Source: Nitrososphaerota archaeon (GTDB taxonomy: Archaea > Thermoproteota > Nitrososphaeria > Nitrososphaerales > JACPRH01). From it: 64,000 nt of DNA. Of this stretch, positions 61,078-64,000 are shown piece by piece (position 1 is the first letter of the stretch; each line of letters opens with the position of its first letter). The notes beneath the pieces are model-generated. The model was not told the DNA's origin and did not search any database. It saw only the letters and a list, made by a program, of their open reading frames with translations. Made by a program: the position numbers and the translations under genes. The stretch spans positions 1-64,000 of the forward strand of contig JACPRH010000041.1 in the NCBI GenBank assembly GCA_016190055.1, read 5' to 3'.

Positions 61078-62235
61078 ATGATAGACCGAAATGATCGTCT
61101 TGGACGCTACTGGACGATATTAAAGATAGTAGCAGAAGCCGGTAAGAATGGTTTCTTGAAAAATGAATTGGACACCATTGTCGTCAAAGAAAGGAGCGTA
61201 GTCTCATCCAAAACACTAACAGGTGTTCTTGAGACGTTAAATAAAGACGGGTTAATCACTTATCCACCAAAGATACAGAATGGTGAGCAGAGCAAAGTTA
61301 AGTGGCGTAACGGTCAACCCAGAAGAGCGACAATAACCGATGCGGGAATACAGGGCATTAAGGATCACGATTTGGACGTTTCATTGAACCGGACTAGGCC
61401 ATTGGTTCTAAAGGAAATTACTTTACCCGAAGATGCCATTAAACGAGTCAAAGGTGAAGAACTAGGTAAAGAATCTGAGGAAATTACTTTACCCGAAGAT
61501 GCCATTAAACGAGTCAAAGGTGAAGAACTAGGTAAAGAATCTGAGGAAATTACTTTACCCGAAGATGCCATTAAACGAGTCAAAGGTGAAGAACATGAGA
61601 AAATCAGACAAATGTTCCCAAAACATCGAACCATGCGTGAACAGTTGCACCTATCTCTCAGTGGGGAAGAAAGGGCGAAAAAGGAGTTTTTCGAACAGGC
61701 ATCTGATGAAGAGTATGTGAACGACTGGGCTTCTTCGTACAGATTGATTGTTGGCTCCTCTCCTGACGACCCTATTGTGTTTTCTGACCGGCTCCAAGAA
61801 GAATTCATTGAATCTGCACTAAACACAGTGGGTTTGGCCCAAAGAGCCCAGCTTAGAAACAAAAAGGCCGACGTAAAGATATGGGAGTTACCTTGTAGAG
61901 TAATAATTGATTATACGCCTAAGCCTAAAAGAAATTTGGATGAAATCAAGAAAAAACGACGTACGCAATTTATGAAACAATTCCACCCAGATGCTTCGAA
62001 GCATGAGGTTGTTGTAGTATCTGCGGGGTTAGATGTGTTGAGTAGATATGAGAAGTGGAAAATTAAGACTGAGATGGAGAAGGTAAAGTCATATTATAAA
62101 CCCAATGACGAATACGCGAGGGATCTTCAGAAACTACAATTAGAGAAAATAGAGGAAGTCAGGAAAAGAGTCCAACAGCTACGGATGTACTATTATGAAT
62201 TTGAACGGGCTTTCATTCACTACTTCTTCTCATAG
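61078..62235 (+). CDS. Winged-helix protein with 22-residue tandem repeats
   Basis: A 385-residue protein. Residues 5-95 form a winged helix (WTILKIVAEAGKNGFLKNEL, TLTGVLETLNKDGLITYPP). Residues 113-172 hold two full and one partial copies of a 22-residue unit beginning EITLPEDAIKRVKGEE, encoded by exact 66-bp DNA repeats. The remainder is charged and helical, ending in aromatic residues. It is divergent from the AbrB gene. The function is unknown. Confidence 0.7.
   Translation: MIDRNDRLGRYWTILKIVAEAGKNGFLKNELDTIVVKERSVVSSKTLTGVLETLNKDGLITYPPKIQNGEQSKVKWRNGQPRRATITDAGIQGIKDHDLDVSLNRTRPLVLKEITLPEDAIKRVKGEELGKESEEITLPEDAIKRVKGEELGKESEEITLPEDAIKRVKGEEHEKIRQMFPKHRTMREQLHLSLSGEERAKKEFFEQASDEEYVNDWASSYRLIVGSSPDDPIVFSDRLQEEFIESALNTVGLAQRAQLRNKKADVKIWELPCRVIIDYTPKPKRNLDEIKKKRRTQFMKQFHPDASKHEVVVVSAGLDVLSRYEKWKIKTEMEKVKSYYKPNDEYARDLQKLQLEKIEEVRKRVQQLRMYYYEFERAFIHYFFS
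61414..61593 (+). repeat. Exact in-frame 66-bp tandem repeats (2.7 copies)
   Basis: Copies at 61414-61479 and 61480-61545 are identical, and a third at 61546-61593 stops after 48 bp. All are in frame with the host gene, encoding EITLPEDAIKRVKGEELGKE-type units. Perfect identity indicates recent expansion or active maintenance. Confidence 0.95.
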
Positions 62236-62333
62236 CGCAAGAAATCAACAAACTGGGCTAAACGGATCTTTCTAGCCTCCCCCTCGGAAGCGCCGAATCA
62301 CACATTTTTGTTTTACTTATTAGGGGAAGAGAG

Positions 62334-62384
62334 ATGGATCGTAATAGTTTCGATACTTCAGTAAAGAGGGTGTTCGAACAGTGA
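62334..62384 (+). CDS. 16-residue leader peptide, tentative
   Basis: An ATG at 62334 after GGGGAAGAGAG begins a 16-codon frame ending in TGA that overlaps the GTG start of the next gene (GTGA). The better ribosome-binding signal belongs to this leader, suggesting translational coupling. The peptide has no recognisable motif. Confidence 0.35.
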   Translation: MDRNSFDTSVKRVFEQ

Positions 62385-63226
62385 AGTCCAGTGGACTCAT
62401 TGTTATCGTGGCCGTCGTGGTTGCCGTGCTGGTTGCAGCGATGGCTCAGAGCTCGGGGTTTCGCGCTGCCGCCAGTGACTCAAGTTACGTTGGTCCCGAC
62501 GTGTATTCCGGGGGGCAGCTTGTGGTGACGACCGCGACGGTTCAGGGCTCAGTTGTGACTACGACTACAGTGGTTAATCAGGTGGTGGTTCAGCCTGCTC
62601 AGACAGGCATTGTTCCTCGCTTGGTTCTGCAGGATAGTTACGGGGTGAATCATACGCTTGCATCTTCGGCGGTGCCTTTGTCGGTTGCAGGTGCGCCGAC
62701 TATTCCGGCGTCACGAGGCAAACTGTATCTCTCCCTACAAGGATACTTCGAGGTTGACGAGGCGCTGATTGAGAAGTATGGGGTTTTGACGCGTTGGACA
62801 ATTAGTGGACAAGTTACGCCGATTGTATGTCAAACGTTTGGTGGCACCTGTGCAGGTGTATCCTCATTGCAGTTTTCCGCAGAGGGTCAAGGGGTTCCGA
62901 CAGATTCATTCAGCATTTATGTGACTAACCAGGGTATTTTTCCAGTCAGCAGCATCATAAGCACTTTGGATATGAGCAAACTTCGAAACGGTATTTACCG
63001 GCTTGGGATGGTACATGATCGTGTCGCGCTTCAGATGTACTTTGCATCTGGTGATAGTTCGGGGTCGCGAATAGAGCGTAGTTCCTTCTCATCTCTAAAT
63101 TTCGAGTATCGAGACGGTCAAATCATATTCTTTGACTCTGCGGAGATTAATCGCGCAACATCAGTAGGTATTGGTTTGTCAATAATTGATGCTTGGTTGC
63201 CTGATGCTTCGAAGGTGAGATTTTGA
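62381..63226 (+). CDS. Secreted or virion-like protein with N-terminal membrane helix
   Basis: A 281-residue protein starting at GTG 62381. A hydrophobic N terminus (about 4-24) is followed by Val/Thr-rich beta segments and a globular beta region with two Cys. No family is recognised. The co-oriented next gene has a similar N-terminal anchor, so both may be structural proteins of a provirus or surface pili. No cleavage site is certain. Confidence 0.65.
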   Translation: MKSSGLIVIVAVVVAVLVAAMAQSSGFRAAASDSSYVGPDVYSGGQLVVTTATVQGSVVTTTTVVNQVVVQPAQTGIVPRLVLQDSYGVNHTLASSAVPLSVAGAPTIPASRGKLYLSLQGYFEVDEALIEKYGVLTRWTISGQVTPIVCQTFGGTCAGVSSLQFSAEGQGVPTDSFSIYVTNQGIFPVSSIISTLDMSKLRNGIYRLGMVHDRVALQMYFASGDSSGSRIERSSFSSLNFEYRDGQIIFFDSAEINRATSVGIGLSIIDAWLPDASKVRF

Positions 63227-63303
63227 TAGAAAAACATCAAAATTATAATATCCCGCGAGAACATGAGGATATCTCTTGTTCCGTGAAAGGTGTGTAACAA
63301 CAG

Positions 63304-64000
63304 ATGAATCGGTCTGAAAAAATAGTTGCGAGCGTCAGTGTGGTTGCCTTGTTGTTATCGGCGATGCTGATCTATTCAGCATATGCCGGTTATACGGAGA
63401 AGAAAAGTAACAATGCCGTTGGGGTGGATTTAGGTGCGCCACTTAAACGTGACTTGAATAAGTTGTCGCCTATCTTGGAGGTGAAAGCTTATGATTCGAA
63501 CGGCAATTTGAAACAGAGTGTTGTTAAGGACGACGATCTTATCGTGAATAATTTTCTAGCTTTCTTGAAAGCAATGTTGACGAATCACGGTGGATCCACC
63601 GTCTTCCTCTCAATGAATGATACATCCGGAGCTAGTCAATCGTTGTATTTTTGGTCGGCCACTCATGGTAATTCAATGTGGGATACGGGGTCAGGTGCTA
63701 AGCATAGTTATATTCAGATAGGGACAGGTAATACTGCGCCAACGCGGAACGATAAGTCAATCCAGACAAGCGCGGAGACAGCGGTTGAAATAAGTGCCCC
63801 GTCTTACAGTTCAGGAAACATTTCTTTCTCAGCTTCGATTGCAATCACAGGAACGAAGGATATCACTGAATCAGTAATGTACAGCACCTATGAAGAATGG
63901 GTGGGGAACACAAACAAAGCTTTCGTGATGTTCCGAGATACTTTTTCCCCTATCAGTGTGGTAAACGGTGATAGTGTGACCGTGACCTACTACCTATCCT
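63304..64000 (+). CDS. Surface or virion-like protein, truncated by the window end
   Basis: The frame is open from ATG 63304 for at least 232 residues to the end of the window. A signal/TM (about 10-31) is followed by a beta-rich ectodomain. The YIQIGTGNTAPTRNDKSIQT stretch resembles the IGTG-T-P-R-D motif found in phage and archaeal virus tail or spike proteins. The 3' end and stop are not in the window. Confidence 0.7.
   Translation, partial: MNRSEKIVASVSVVALLLSAMLIYSAYAGYTEKKSNNAVGVDLGAPLKRDLNKLSPILEVKAYDSNGNLKQSVVKDDDLIVNNFLAFLKAMLTNHGGSTVFLSMNDTSGASQSLYFWSATHGNSMWDTGSGAKHSYIQIGTGNTAPTRNDKSIQTSAETAVEISAPSYSSGNISFSASIAITGTKDITESVMYSTYEEWVGNTNKAFVMFRDTFSPISVVNGDSVTVTYYLS

Noticed and set aside
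61414-61593. Borg-like element because of perfect tandem repeats
   Set aside because: Only one repeat block is seen, there are no Methanoperedens-type genes or long terminal inverted repeats, and TFB and tRNA features point to a TACK host.

Overview
The window looks like part of the chromosome of an uncultured archaeon, most likely from the TACK group (Thaumarchaeota/Bathyarchaeia-like). Supporting evidence is a TFB transcription factor, an A-type ATPase subunit I, an AglH-like GlcNAc-1-phosphate transferase, an archaeal-type CcmE with a CxxxY haem motif, many TATA-box/leaderless or TTG/GTG starts, and a tRNA-Val with a short intron outside the usual anticodon-loop site. The exact lineage cannot be fixed from this sequence alone.

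Host region, about 1-48300. (1) 0.4-6.8 kb: a histidine kinase and response regulator, ATPase subunit I, a universal stress protein, a solitary DNA methyltransferase and a small zinc protein. (2) 6.9-9.6 kb: enolase, a zinc-ribbon protein and a decayed IS6-like element with terminal inverted repeats. (3) 9.8-17.3 kb: a large signalling block. It holds a PAS-repeat histidine kinase split by one extra base in a run of seven A, a response regulator, and a 1235-residue hybrid kinase. (4) 17.6-21.2 kb: a second decayed IS6-like element, a DHH phosphoesterase, malic enzyme and a small coiled-coil protein. (5) 21.4-28.0 kb: a compact histidine operon hisG-hisD-HAD phosphatase-hisB-hisH-hisA-hisF-hisI, with hisC and hisE absent. 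(6) 28-38.3 kb: an RPA-like OB-fold protein, a metal-binding HMA-like protein and a surface-glycan cluster (GlcNAc-1-P transferase, acetyltransferase, Gfo/Idh/MocA oxidoreductase, UDP-sugar dehydrogenase-like protein, DUF354, GT2), interrupted by a solo TnpB element. (7) 38.5-48.3 kb: a SufR-like regulator, TFB, surface proteins, a System I cytochrome c maturation operon (ccmE-ccmF-ccmH) and tRNA-Val.

Accessory region, about 48.4 kb to the end of the window. This has the genes of a plasmid or provirus. There is a PrimPol-type primase next to an SF3/D5 helicase, a ParB-like protein, a ribbon-helix-helix candidate, a serine recombinase, many small zinc-ribbon and coiled-coil genes in overlapping operons, an AbrB-like regulator, and at the right end secreted or virion-like proteins running off the window. 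A 300-bp block at 52.22-52.53 kb is packed with CGGA-cored short repeats and is the best candidate for an origin or partition site. A second block at 48.45-48.66 kb carries the same motif in the opposite orientation (an 11-mer is shared exactly).

Between these two inverted repeat blocks sits the most interesting cargo: an HD-domain phosphohydrolase and a winged-helix regulator transcribed divergently from a phosphoribosyltransferase-fold protein with a cysteine-rich tail, next to the serine recombinase. The combination of HD and PRTase enzymes with a wHTH on a mobile element suggests an uncharacterised nucleotide-based conflict or defence module. That is inference and needs profile searches.
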